From assembly GCF_001653335.1 (NCBI RefSeq), contig NZ_CP015079.1:4278001-4342000 (forward strand): DNA of 64,000 nucleotides. The letters are read 5' to 3'. Below the pieces are notes generated by a model that did not search any database, was not told the DNA's origin, and saw only the letters and a list, made by a program, of their open reading frames with translations. Of the stretch, positions 26,284-35,321 are shown in pieces. The stretch is from Nocardioides dokdonensis FR1436 (GTDB lineage: Bacteria; Actinomycetota; Actinomycetes; Propionibacteriales; Nocardioidaceae). The position numbers and the translations under genes were made by a program. Every line of letters starts with the position of its first letter. Positions within the stretch are counted from its first letter, which is position 1.

Positions 26284-27297
26284 ACATCGCCGCACTCTCC
26301 GACAACCTAGTGGCCCTCGCCATCGGCATCTAAGCGGTGGCCTTCACGGTGTACGCCGCCGATCTGGCCAAGGCCCGCACTGGCGCCCGGTTCGGCGCCC
26401 GAACTCGCTCCACCACACCCGCCGCGGTGACCGGGTCGGCGAATCCCGTCGACTCCCCCGTCGCCGTAGACCCAGATGGGCCGCCCGAGGACGTGGCGGC
26501 CCCCGACGTGAACTCGTTGCTCGACCGCAGCGACCGCAGCGACCTCAGCCGGACCGCGCTGATAGCGGGGCGACTTCTCACCATCGCCTGCGGCGTGAAC
26601 ATCGCGGCCGTGGTAGCACGAGGGGCGGGCGCCGTGGGGAAACATGTACGAATTCGCCATGGTCGGCGCCGCTGCCATCGCCACCGCCTTCGTCGTCGGA
26701 TCGCGGCGCCACCGGATTGAGGGTCTCGGGATCGGAGTTGCCGGACTGGTCCTAGTGTGCCTCGGGCTCGCCGTCACCGTTCTCTACACGCCGGTTGATG
26801 CGCTGATCCCCGTGCTCAACTCCTACTGGATGGTCATCCATGTGGCTGCGGCCATCGTCGCCGGCGGCGTGTTCACCATCGCCGCCCTCGCCTCGGGAGC
26901 GTTCCTGATCCAGCGGCGCCGCGAACGCGCCAACGACTCCACATCGGGCATTGACGCAACCAGCCGCGGGACTGGTACTGGGTTGAGGTCGGAGACGCTG
27001 GAGCGAGTCTCCTACGGGCTGATCGTGTTCGCCTTCCCGATCTGGACCTTCGCCGTCATCGCGGGCGCGGTATGGGCCGAGGCCGCCTGGGGCCGCTACT
27101 GGGGCTGGGACCCCAAAGAGACGTGGGCGTTCATCACCTGGGTGTTCTACGCCGCCTACCTCCACGCCCAGTCCACGGCCGGATGGCGCGGAACCCGCGC
27201 AGCATGGTTCAGCCTCCTCGGCTACGCGGCGTTCCTGTTCAACTTCGTCGGGGTCAACATGTGGATCTCCGGCCTGCACTCCTACGCCGGAGTGTGA
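26280..27297 (+). pseudogene. ccsA: Broken ccsA (cytochrome c maturation), copy 1
   Basis: Starting at the GTG that overlaps the resB stop, the frame reads LSDNLVALAIGI and then meets TAA (26331-26333) where the intact copy at 59697 has a Tyr codon. The frame resumes after the stop, but near 26615-26622 it shifts by one base: the expected GRAPWGNMYEF appears only in another frame. The rest, from MYEFAMVG, is well preserved, including the WGRYWGWDPKETWAF heme-binding signature and GLHSYAGV end. Two independent lesions make a full protein unlikely; a 217-residue C-terminal fragment could be translated. Confidence 0.85.
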
Positions 27298-27369
27298 CCC
27301 GGTCGTGACCGGACCGCCGCTGTCAGCGGCACCTCGTGATCAGATGCGCCATGGTGACAGAGGGCAGCC

Positions 27370-27657
27370 ATGAGCTGGTGGGGGATCATCGCCATATTCG
27401 TCGGCATCCCCGTCGCCGTCTGCGTGGGTGTCGGGACACTGGTGTTCTGGTTGACCGAGAACCGGGTGCCCGACGGACTCGCCGCTGCCCGCGAGCAGGA
27501 CTCATCCTCCGCGACAGCGGCAGCCCAGAACGAACCCGGGGATCAGCCTGAAGCCACGCCCCAAGATCGGTCTGCAGATCCGCCCGCCGAGCATGGCCCC
27601 ATCGTCGATCCCGAGGGCGATGGAGAGTGCGGCGGGATGTACGGCGACACGCACTGA
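27370..27657 (+). CDS. Small single-helix membrane protein
   Basis: A 95-residue protein. One N-terminal helix (WGIIAIFVGIPVAVCVGVG) is followed by an acidic, disordered tail ending in ECGGMYGDTH. The ATG has GAGGGC upstream. No family recognised. It follows the broken ccsA and may be the last gene of that operon. The Cys/His/Met tail could bind a metal, but that is speculation. Confidence 0.6.
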   Translation: MSWWGIIAIFVGIPVAVCVGVGTLVFWLTENRVPDGLAAAREQDSSSATAAAQNEPGDQPEATPQDRSADPPAEHGPIVDPEGDGECGGMYGDTH

Positions 27658-27709
27658 GACACCAGTCGACCCGCGGCCCTCGCCCGCAGCCATCAACTGA
27701 TGCGCGCAG

Positions 27710-28642
27710 CTACCAGGTCACTTCGTCGCAGTTGGCGGTGCGCTTCTCCTCGACCTGCAAGGTGGCGTGCTCGATGAGGTAGTCATTCCGCAGGATCGTC
27801 TGTGCGGCCACCAATGCGGGTTGCCCTTGAGTGTTGTCGTGGAGGACCAGATGGGCGGTGGCCACATTCATCCCCGAGGTGAGGGTCCAGGCGTGCAGGT
27901 CGTGCACGTCCTTCACTCCGGGCACCGAGGCCAAGGAGTCCGCGACCGCGTCGATGTCCAGGCCAGCGGGCGCGTGCTGCCCGAGCACCGCGAGGACCTG
28001 GCGGCCGAGCATGACCGCGCGCACCGCCACGAAGGCGCCGATCGCGAACGCGACAGCGGTGTCCCAGTACCCCTCGCCGGTGGCGGCGACGAGACCGGCT
28101 GCGGCAAGAACCCCGATGCTACCGGCGGTGTCGGCGACGACCTCCAGGTAGGCGCCCTTGACGTTGAGCGAGTCCTTCGCTCCGGCGCGCAGCAGGACCA
28201 GTGCGGCCAGGTTCACCAGGAGGCCGAGAAGGCCGACGATTAGCATGGCGCCGGTGTCAACCTCGGGGTTGGTGCCCATACGACCAATCGCCTCGATGAC
28301 GACGTAGGCGGCGACGCCGAGCATCAGCAGAACGGCGAGCCCGGAGGCGAAAACCTCGGCTCGGTAGGAGCCGTAGGTGCGGCGGCCGGTGTCGTCGGTG
28401 CGGGTGGCGATCTTGGTCGCCACGAGCGCGGCCCCCAGGGCGACGACGTCGGCGGCCATATGGCCAGCGTCGGAGATCAACGCGAGGGAGCCGCTGATGA
28501 TGCCCGCGACAAGCTCGACGACGAAGAACATTGAAATGAGTCCGAAGGAGACCGCTAGCCGCCACCGGTACCGCGCGCCCGCGTGTCCCGTGAGCTGGCC
28601 CCCATCCTGAGGTCCATGCCCATGCCCGTGACCGACACCCAT
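27710..28642 (-). CDS. CDF-family divalent metal exporter (CzcD type)
   Basis: A 310-residue exporter with six helices. The His-rich start MGVGHGHGHGP and the metal-site patterns SLALISDAGHMAADVVALG and EVVADTAGSIGVL match zinc/cadmium/cobalt transporters that swap metal for protons. The C-terminal cytosolic domain has DVHDLHAWTLTSGM. The ATG has GGAGGGG upstream; a longer in-frame extension runs into the operator and was discarded. It shares operator 5 with the divergent copper genes. Confidence 0.9.
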   Translation of the reverse strand: MGVGHGHGHGPQDGGQLTGHAGARYRWRLAVSFGLISMFFVVELVAGIISGSLALISDAGHMAADVVALGAALVATKIATRTDDTGRRTYGSYRAEVFASGLAVLLMLGVAAYVVIEAIGRMGTNPEVDTGAMLIVGLLGLLVNLAALVLLRAGAKDSLNVKGAYLEVVADTAGSIGVLAAAGLVAATGEGYWDTAVAFAIGAFVAVRAVMLGRQVLAVLGQHAPAGLDIDAVADSLASVPGVKDVHDLHAWTLTSGMNVATAHLVLHDNTQGQPALVAAQTILRNDYLIEHATLQVEEKRTANCDEVTW

Positions 28643-28672
28643 CCCGATGTCCCCTCCTAGTCGACCGCTGTC

Positions 28673-28689
28673 TACGATGGAGCATAGTA
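28673..28689. promoter_or_regulatory. BlaI-type operator 5 (CDF exporter / copC)
   Basis: TACGATGGAGCATAGTA, one change from the perfect dyad, in the 75-bp gap between divergent metal genes. It can repress both. Confidence 0.68.
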
Positions 28690-28717
28690 GTTGTCCGTGA
28701 ACGGCTGGAGAATCCCC

Positions 28718-29539
28718 TTGACCGTCAAGCCCGTGCACCCGAGCCTTGCCCTGCTACGTGCCTTGCTGGTTTCGATGGTCGCATCGGTCCTCGTCTTCAC
28801 CATGCCCGCCCCACCCGCAGCGGCCCACACCGACCTGGTCGGCTCGGACCCCGCCGCCGACTCGACGCTGCGCGAGCCCCCGGACCGGGTGACGCTGCGG
28901 TTCAACGAGCCGATGGAGCCACGGCTCTCGAAAGTCGCCCTCACCATGCCAGGCCAGGACGCGGCGGAGCTGCCCGTGACGGCGGGCTCGGAACTGACCA
29001 ACCTGGTGGCCGACATCCCCGGCGAAGGCATGGCTGGCGCATGGGAGGTCGCCTACCGGGTCACGTCCACCGACGGACACCCCGTCCAAGGGACGCTGTC
29101 GTTCACCGTGCGCCCTCCTGCGAACGCTGCCACCGAGGACCCCGAAGACACAGAGGGCAACGCATCAAGTGACGACCCCGCCGATGCCCGAGGGTCGGAA
29201 GAGAACGCGTCCTCTGAGCCGGCCGATGGTGCGGCTTCAGGGGGTGGCAAGCAGACCAGCGACGCGCGAGAGGACGATGGCGCGGGATCGTGGCGACTTG
29301 TGGCGCCCGTGCTCCTTGGCGGCTTTCTGCTCCTGCTCGCCGCACTGCTCTTGGTGATCCGGTTCACCCGGGTGGCACCGGTCGAGTCGATCGACGGCAC
29401 GGCTGCCGAGACCACCAACGGAGGGGCTGACGCAGATGCCGGCCACGGGGTGGCCGGCACGGGGACGGACGCCGACACATCCGATGCCAACTCCGAGGCA
29501 GACGTATCAGAACCCGATCAGCCAGAACCTCGGCGATGA
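28718..29539 (+). CDS. copC: CopC-domain copper-binding membrane protein
   Basis: A 273-residue exported protein: signal peptide ending PAAAHTDLVG, whose new N-terminal His is a CopC copper ligand, then the CopC domain (LRFNEPMEP and STDGHPVQGTLSFTV). A low-complexity acidic linker and a C-terminal helix (LLGGFLLLLAALLLVIRF) follow, so it is anchored facing outward. The TTG start follows TGGAG; upstream GTG or TTG codons in frame are alternatives. It overlaps the CopD-CtaG gene by four bases, so copper may be handed on to it. Confidence 0.87.
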   Translation: MTVKPVHPSLALLRALLVSMVASVLVFTMPAPPAAAHTDLVGSDPAADSTLREPPDRVTLRFNEPMEPRLSKVALTMPGQDAAELPVTAGSELTNLVADIPGEGMAGAWEVAYRVTSTDGHPVQGTLSFTVRPPANAATEDPEDTEGNASSDDPADARGSEENASSEPADGAASGGGKQTSDAREDDGAGSWRLVAPVLLGGFLLLLAALLLVIRFTRVAPVESIDGTAAETTNGGADADAGHGVAGTGTDADTSDANSEADVSEPDQPEPRR

Positions 29540-31656
29540 CCAGCCCAATCGCGCCAAGTGACCGCGCGGTCACCGGCTCCCCGGTGACCGGCAGCGGGAC
29601 TAGGCGCGCCGCCGGCCTGCTGGTGCTCACGGCTCTCGCGCCGGGTGTCGCGCTGGGGCTGCTGTTCCTCTCCGACGGCCTGGCGGCCACCAGCCTGCCG
29701 GGTCTGCCGGACTCGGGTGCCGTCACACGGTGGGGCCTGCCGGTAGTGCAGGCGGTGCGGGATGCCAGCGCGACGGTCGCGGTCGGGGTCGTGGTGCTCG
29801 CGGCCACCTGCCTGCCCACCGCCCCTGGATCCAGCGACGGGTCCGGTGGTGGGTTGCGCCGCGTGTCGTCGACGCAGCGGCTGCTGCTCAAGGTCGGTGC
29901 CGTGACCGCGATGGCATGGGCATGGAGCACCCTGGCGATGCTCATCTTCGTCTACGCCGACGCCTCCGGTGAGCCCGTCGGCGGCGAGGGGTTCTGGTCC
30001 CAGACGTGGTTCTTCGCCACCAGCTACGACCCTGGCCGCTATCTGCTCACCGGCGCCGCTCTGGCGGCCCTGCTCGCCACCGCCTGCCTGATGATTCGAC
30101 GTCCCGAGGGGATGGGGTTCGCGGCGCTGGTGGCGTTGGCCGGAGTGTGGCCCATGGCACTCGGCGGACATGCGACCGGGTCACTGGATCACAACCGCCT
30201 GGTGGAGTTGCAGCTGTTCCACCTAGTCGGCGTGACCGTGTGGACCGTTGGCCTGGTCGGCCTACTGGTGGTGCGCCGACACCTGGGCGACAACCTCGGA
30301 CCCGTCGTGCGCCGCTACTCCCGGCTCGCGGGCTGGTGCCTGCTGCTGGTCGCGCTCTCCGGAGTCTCCGGTGCCGCCCTGCGCCTACCCGGCGCATCGG
30401 CACTGACCACCAGCTACGGAGCCATGCTCGCCGTCAAGGTCACGGTGCTGAGCGCGGTCGCCGCTCTCGGCTGGTGGCAGCGGACCCGCATCGTGCGGCG
30501 CATCGAGTGCGGCGCCTCGAGTGCGTTCGCCCGGCTTGCGTTCTACGAGGTCGTCCTGCTGCTGACCGGCGCCGGTGCCGGGGTCGCGCTGAGCCGCACC
30601 AACACACCGGCCCCCGAGACCGACCCGTCCCTCAGCAACGCACAGGCCCTCCTCGGCACCGACCTGCCCCCCGAGCTCGGCATCGGTGAGTGGTTCACCC
30701 AATGGAAGCCCGACCTGATCTGGCTCACGGTCGCCTTGGCCATGACCGCCTGGTACCTGAGTGCGGTGCTCCGGCTCCGGGCGCGGGGTGACGGATGGCC
30801 ACTGCTGCGCACCATCGCTTGGCTGCTCGGCTGGCTGCTCGTCGTGTGGGCCACCAGCGGCTCCCCGGGGGTCTACGGACGGGTGCTGTTCAGCATGCAC
30901 ATGGTCCAGCACATGACCATCGCGACCGCCGCACCCACGTTCCTGGTCCTCGGCGCACCGATCACACTCGCGCTACGGGCACTGCCCCGCCGTACCGACG
31001 GCTCCCTAGGTCCCAGAGAGTGGCTCCAAGAGGCACTTCGATCGTTCCTGGCCCACCTCCTGACCCTCCCGGTAGTAACGGCCGGGATGTTTGTAGTGAG
31101 CCTGGCCGTCTTCTACTACAGCGGCCTGTTCGAACTGTCGCTGGAGTCTCACACCATGCACGTGGCCATGGTGGCCCACTTCCTCCTTACCGGCTTCCTA
31201 CTGGCGAACTGCCTGGTCGGCATCGACCCGGGAATCCACCGACCTATGTTCCCGCTCCGTGTGGTGCTGTTAATGGTGACGTTCGGCTTTCATGCACTCT
31301 TCTCGGTCTCGCTCATGTCCTCGGACCAAGTGCTCGCGCTGGACTGGTTCTCAGCTCTCCAGCGGCCCTGGGGAGCCTCCCTACTCGACGATCAGCAATT
31401 CGGCGCATCACTGGGATGGGCGTTGGGTGACTACCCGCTCGCGATCCTCGCCGGAGCCCTCATCGTCCGATGGGTCGCCTCCGACCGGCGCGAGCGACGT
31501 CGGTTCGACCGCTCCGAGGCCCGCACCGGAGGGCAGGTAATGGCCGACTACAACGCCTACCTCAGCCGCCTTGGGAAGCTCGACGGATCGCTCGAACCGA
31601 GTCGGGACCCTGCCCCTCCCCCGGCGCCGGAGTCCACGGGCGAACGCCAGGAGTAG
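29536..31656 (+). CDS. CopD-CtaG fusion (copper import / cytochrome oxidase assembly)
   Basis: A 706-residue polytopic membrane protein. The first half (to about residue 330) is a CopD-type copper resistance domain. After a linker, residues about 390-640 form a caa3_CtaG domain with FSMHMVQHMTIATAAPTFLV, MHVAMVAHFLLTGFLLA and a DQQFGASLGWALGD end region. Fusions of this kind are common in actinobacteria. It probably moves copper inward for oxidase assembly with CopC as feeder. The last 249 bases overlap the lnt gene on the other strand. Confidence 0.9.
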   Translation: MTSPIAPSDRAVTGSPVTGSGTRRAAGLLVLTALAPGVALGLLFLSDGLAATSLPGLPDSGAVTRWGLPVVQAVRDASATVAVGVVVLAATCLPTAPGSSDGSGGGLRRVSSTQRLLLKVGAVTAMAWAWSTLAMLIFVYADASGEPVGGEGFWSQTWFFATSYDPGRYLLTGAALAALLATACLMIRRPEGMGFAALVALAGVWPMALGGHATGSLDHNRLVELQLFHLVGVTVWTVGLVGLLVVRRHLGDNLGPVVRRYSRLAGWCLLLVALSGVSGAALRLPGASALTTSYGAMLAVKVTVLSAVAALGWWQRTRIVRRIECGASSAFARLAFYEVVLLLTGAGAGVALSRTNTPAPETDPSLSNAQALLGTDLPPELGIGEWFTQWKPDLIWLTVALAMTAWYLSAVLRLRARGDGWPLLRTIAWLLGWLLVVWATSGSPGVYGRVLFSMHMVQHMTIATAAPTFLVLGAPITLALRALPRRTDGSLGPREWLQEALRSFLAHLLTLPVVTAGMFVVSLAVFYYSGLFELSLESHTMHVAMVAHFLLTGFLLANCLVGIDPGIHRPMFPLRVVLLMVTFGFHALFSVSLMSSDQVLALDWFSALQRPWGASLLDDQQFGASLGWALGDYPLAILAGALIVRWVASDRRERRRFDRSEARTGGQVMADYNAYLSRLGKLDGSLEPSRDPAPPPAPESTGERQE

Positions 31657-33258
31657 CCCCACCACCGCGACCGCGGGAATGGTCGCCGACCGCATCGACT
31701 GGGAACGCACCGCTGGCGTCACCCGGTCGGCGAGCTCAACCTCGGCAACGAGCGTCGCGGTCTCCTCCCCTGTTGCACGTTGGGTCACTTCGCCGTCGCC
31801 GGCGATGACCCCGGAGACACCGTTGGTCGAGGCCACCACGACCGTCCGCCCCAGCTCAACTGCCCGAGCCCGAGTGATCTCGAACTGCTGCTCGGGCTGG
31901 CTGGTTCCGGTGAAGGTGGCGTTGCTGGTCTGCACCACCACGATCTGTCCACCGCGAGCGACCTGGCCGGGAAGGACGTCGTCGTAGGCGACGTCGAAGC
32001 AGATCGCGTCCACCACCAGTAACCCGTCCACCGACAGTGGTCCCTCGCCTTGGCCGGGGAGCATGTCACGTGGGATGCGGTCGAACCGCGAGGACCAGCC
32101 GCCGATCACCGACCGCCACGGAATGTGCTCCCCGAAGGGCACCGGATGCGTCTTCGTGTACACCCCGCCCTCGCCGACCTTGGGTCCGCTGTCGGGTCTC
32201 CAGAGCAGTCCGCGGTTGTAGGCCGTCTCAGCGGTCGGGCCATCGAAGATCCCCCCGACCAGCACGGGAACGCCGACGGCGGCCACGGCCTCCTCGATGC
32301 CCTCGCGCGCAACCGGGTCACGGACCGGATCGACGGCAGTCGCGTTCTCCGGCCACACCACCAACGCGAGCGACTCCCGCTGCTCGGAGGTGAGGCTGTC
32401 GGCGAGCGCCGTGGTCGCCTCCACATGGTTGCGGGTGACCGCCCGGTGATGGCCAGCCAGATCCCGGCCATCACCGGGCACGCCGCCTTGGACCGCGGCC
32501 ACCATGGTCGTCGCGGCCGCCGGCACCCGGTAGGGCCAAGTCGCCCCTGCGAGAACGGCCGCGCAAACCCCCGCCAACATCCCGGCGGCCGCTGCGCGAC
32601 GCCGCGAGGTGCGGCGCAGGAAGACGCTGCAGGCGTGGGCAAATGCGAAGCCTCCGGTCGCGATGAGGAGCCCGGTCCCGGTGACCCCGGCGTAGGGAAG
32701 AAGCGGCTGCCACGGGGTGTCGATGGCGGTGAACCCGAGCCGCCCCCACGGCATACCTCCCAGCGGCCAGCCGCTGCGCAACGACTCGACACCGATCCAC
32801 ACCGCCCCGGCCCACACCGGCCCGGCCGGGAGCGACGCCACCGCGCGCACCCCGACGCTGGCCACGGCGACACTCACCGCCAGGGCACCGGAAAGGCCCA
32901 GCCAGGCCGCCCAACCGATCGAGTCCTCCAACCACCACAACAGCACGAGCATGAAGGCCAGACCGAAGCACAGCCCGGACAGGGCCGCGAACCTCAGCGG
33001 TGCGCGGGCCACGCCGGCCCACAGCAGCGCCATCGCGACCGGTGCGAGCCAGCCCGCGCCCACCGGTTCGAAGCACAGCGCGGCCACCAGTCCACCTCCG
33101 GCGGCACCGACCGCGTTGACAAGGCTGCTGTGCCGGCCGATCGTGCTGCCCCCGCCGAGCACGCCGCTGAGGCTGTGTCGGTCTCCTGGAGGCCCGGTGC
33201 GGGTCGCGGCGCGGGGAACCACGGCCCGGCCGCGAGGTGCGGGAGAGTTGGAGGACAT
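31408..33258 (-). CDS. lnt: Apolipoprotein N-acyltransferase, copy 1
   Basis: A 616-residue enzyme that adds the third acyl chain to membrane lipoproteins. Eight or so helices precede and follow an outer nitrilase domain with the catalytic triad E304 (VVWPENATA), K369 (YTKTHPVPFGEH) and C420 (DAICFDVAYDD). NPS-like TSNATF and STNGVSG segments follow. The final 82 residues are charged and unlike the copy at 55127; they are read antisense to the copD-ctaG end, so they may result from loss of an earlier stop. It diverges from blaI across operator 6. Confidence 0.9.
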   Translation of the reverse strand: MSSNSPAPRGRAVVPRAATRTGPPGDRHSLSGVLGGGSTIGRHSSLVNAVGAAGGGLVAALCFEPVGAGWLAPVAMALLWAGVARAPLRFAALSGLCFGLAFMLVLLWWLEDSIGWAAWLGLSGALAVSVAVASVGVRAVASLPAGPVWAGAVWIGVESLRSGWPLGGMPWGRLGFTAIDTPWQPLLPYAGVTGTGLLIATGGFAFAHACSVFLRRTSRRRAAAAGMLAGVCAAVLAGATWPYRVPAAATTMVAAVQGGVPGDGRDLAGHHRAVTRNHVEATTALADSLTSEQRESLALVVWPENATAVDPVRDPVAREGIEEAVAAVGVPVLVGGIFDGPTAETAYNRGLLWRPDSGPKVGEGGVYTKTHPVPFGEHIPWRSVIGGWSSRFDRIPRDMLPGQGEGPLSVDGLLVVDAICFDVAYDDVLPGQVARGGQIVVVQTSNATFTGTSQPEQQFEITRARAVELGRTVVVASTNGVSGVIAGDGEVTQRATGEETATLVAEVELADRVTPAVRSQSMRSATIPAVAVVGLLLAFARGLRRRGRGRVPTRFERSVELPKAAEVGVVVGHYLPSGAGLGAVEPTSLAPVGGDPSDDEGSGEDRERVVTQRPSQ

Positions 33259-33322
33259 GGGACCCTGAGGACGGAACTGGAGCCAACAAGAGCAGCAACG
33301 AGACGCGACGAACCCATCGGAC

Positions 33323-33339
33323 TACGATGCAGCATAGTA
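33323..33339. promoter_or_regulatory. BlaI-type operator 6 (blaI autoregulation / lnt)
   Basis: TACGATGCAGCATAGTA lies between lnt and the blaI-M56 pair, 35 bp before the blaI start. It fits autorepression by BlaI and links the repressor to this operator type. Confidence 0.72.
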
Positions 33340-33374
33340 GACAGTCGGGTTGGGTGCGGGGGTGTGGAGGTCGG

Positions 33375-33767
33375 ATGAGGCAGATGGGACAACTCGAGGC
33401 AGCAGTCATGCACCGGCTGTGGGACTGGGATCGTCCAGCCTCGGTGCGCGAGGTCGTCGACGATCTCCAGCGGGAGCGCAAGATCGCCTACACCACGGTG
33501 ATGACCGTGCTCGACAACCTGCACCGCAAGGGACTGGTGCACCGGCACAAGCAGGGCCGTGCCTATGTGTACACCGCGGTCATGTCCCAGGAGGACCACA
33601 CCGCGAGCATGCTCGAAGACGTCCTCGCTCAGACCCCCGACCGTGGCGCCGCCCTGCTCAACTTCGTCGAGCAGCTCTCCTCAGAAGAACAGGTCCAAGT
33701 TCGCACCGCCCTGGCCAAGTTCGGCAAGCACGGCAGGCAGCCCCGCGATCCAGGCGACAAGGAGTGA
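33375..33767 (+). CDS. blaI: BlaI/MecI/CopY-family transcriptional repressor
   Basis: A 130-residue winged-helix repressor. MRQMGQLEAAVMHRLWDW opens the helix-turn-helix, and KIAYTTVMTVLDNLHRKGLV is the family signature for DNA contact. The C-terminal helices (SMLEDVLAQ, VEQLSSEEQVQVRTAL) make the dimer. The ATG follows GGAGG. The M56 protease gene begins four bases downstream. The family binds short dyads, so the ten TACTA/TAGTA sites of this element are its obvious targets. Loss of the repressor by proteolysis would release them all. Confidence 0.93.
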   Translation: MRQMGQLEAAVMHRLWDWDRPASVREVVDDLQRERKIAYTTVMTVLDNLHRKGLVHRHKQGRAYVYTAVMSQEDHTASMLEDVLAQTPDRGAALLNFVEQLSSEEQVQVRTALAKFGKHGRQPRDPGDKE

Positions 33768-33771
33768 GCGT

Positions 33772-34731
33772 GTGCTTGCCCCCGCCGTCCTCCTCGTCTT
33801 CGTCGCATTAGCCGCCGCCCTCGGCCCGCGGCTTCTTCTCGGCGCCGCCTGGGTGCAGCGAGCTCCCGGCTGGGGCATCCTGGCCTGGCAGGCGCTGACG
33901 GTCTCGGTCGTCGCCGCGATCGCGCTCGTCGGCCTCACCCTCGCCGCACCGCTCACACCCCTCGCTGAGTTCATCGCCCGGCTGTGCCGCACCACCCCGG
34001 CCGAGGTCATCGAGCACTACCAGACCCCAGCAGGCATCTGGGTCGCCTACCTCGCCGCTCTGGCCGCAGCGGGGCTCGCCATCCGGATGCTGTGGCTGAC
34101 CACCTCGACCGTGGTCAACGCCGCCCGCGGCCGCAGCACCCAGCTGAACCTGCTGCGCGTACTCGGCACCGAGCACCCCGACGGGTTCGTGATCGTCAAG
34201 CACCCCAAGCCACTGGTCTACTGCCTCCCAGGACTGCGCAAACGGGTCGTGGTCACCAGCGCCGCCCTCGAGATGCTGGACACACACGAGCTGGAACTCG
34301 TGCTGGCCCACGAGCGGTCACACCTGCGGTCCCGCCACGACCTAGCCCTCGCGCTTGCCGACGTGCTGCGCCGCGCGCTAGGCCCTCTGGCGGTCTTCCG
34401 AGTAGCACACGAGCAGGTGTCCACCCTGATCGAGATGCAGGCCGACGACGCCGCACACGACCGCCACGGGCTCGCGCGCGCCCTGGTGACACTCGGCTCC
34501 GGCCTCGCCGCCGACGGCGTGCCCGAGCCCGGACTCGGCGCCGGCAACGTGGCCGCAGTGGCCCGGGTGGAGCGGCTCGCGGCCGCCTCGGGACCGTGGA
34601 AGCCATGGAAGCGACGCCAGAGCCTCGCGGTCTTCCTGGGCACCGCCACCCTGCTGGCGACGCCAGTCGCGCTGGCGATGTCCCCGCTAGTCGAGATGGT
34701 CATCACTGGCTGCACCACGATCCTCGGCTGA
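33772..34731 (+). CDS. M56-family membrane metalloprotease (BlaR-like, no sensor domain)
   Basis: A 319-residue membrane protease with about four helices. The zinc site is H180-E-R-S-H184 in LAHERSHLRSRHD, with E221 in IEMQADDAAHD as third ligand. It ends with a last helix (LAVFLGTATLLATPVALAM) and a very short tail. Classical BlaR1 carries an outer penicillin-binding domain of about 250 residues; that is absent here, so the signal is not obviously a beta-lactam. It is co-transcribed with blaI and probably triggers its cleavage. Confidence 0.9.
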   Translation: MLAPAVLLVFVALAAALGPRLLLGAAWVQRAPGWGILAWQALTVSVVAAIALVGLTLAAPLTPLAEFIARLCRTTPAEVIEHYQTPAGIWVAYLAALAAAGLAIRMLWLTTSTVVNAARGRSTQLNLLRVLGTEHPDGFVIVKHPKPLVYCLPGLRKRVVVTSAALEMLDTHELELVLAHERSHLRSRHDLALALADVLRRALGPLAVFRVAHEQVSTLIEMQADDAAHDRHGLARALVTLGSGLAADGVPEPGLGAGNVAAVARVERLAAASGPWKPWKRRQSLAVFLGTATLLATPVALAMSPLVEMVITGCTTILG

Positions 34732-34781
34732 GCCACCAGCCGACTGGTCGCTCCGTCCTGGCCGGGCGTGCGTCGTGGCAC

Positions 34782-35321
34782 TCAGCCGGCGCTCGGCCAA
34801 GGGTTACGACGACAGCCGTCCAGCCCGTAGGTCTGTTGCTGCATCACCGGCGCCCGCTCCCCCGGTCCGGGACACTCGGCATGGGCGTACCCGATGGCGT
34901 GCCCGACCTCGTGATTGACCAGGTAGGTGCGGTACATCGGCACCGCATCCTGGTAGTCGTCGGTGCCGAAGGCCCACCGCCGGGCGTTGAGCACGACCAG
35001 GTCCCCGTTGCGGCAGGAGACCTCCCCATTCGTCTTCAGCGGCGCACAGAGCTCATCGGTGGTTGCCGGTGTGGCGAGCAGAATCCGCAGCTCACCAGCA
35101 TCGGCGGTCTGGTGGAACGAGCGGCCGGCCACGGTCGGCCAGCCACGGTCATCGTCCAGGATGCCGTCGATCGTCCGCGCAGTCACCGTCGGGGCGAACG
35201 GGAGACCTTCCTCGATCTCCACCGTGTAGGTCAGGTCCCCGGCTCCGGCAGCGTGGTCGGCGGTGCTGCTTGGGGGCGCGGTCACGACGAACTCACCGGA
35301 CCCGGCGGCCGGGATCCTCAC
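34782..35321 (-). CDS. DUF3152 metalloprotease-like domain (C-terminal part, frame-shifted from its anchor)
   Basis: 179 codons from GTG encode a DUF3152 domain: IPAAGSGEFVV at the start, RTIDGILDDDRGW, and a zinc protease motif VNHEVGHAIGYAH. It ends HAECPGPG and the Gly-Cys-Arg-rich tail. In relatives this domain follows a membrane anchor and Pro-rich linker. Here those lie in a different frame directly upstream, and a stop five codons before the GTG prevents readthrough. Either the domain is made alone or the gene is broken. Confidence 0.6.
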   Translation of the reverse strand: MRIPAAGSGEFVVTAPPSSTADHAAGAGDLTYTVEIEEGLPFAPTVTARTIDGILDDDRGWPTVAGRSFHQTADAGELRILLATPATTDELCAPLKTNGEVSCRNGDLVVLNARRWAFGTDDYQDAVPMYRTYLVNHEVGHAIGYAHAECPGPGERAPVMQQQTYGLDGCRRNPWPSAG

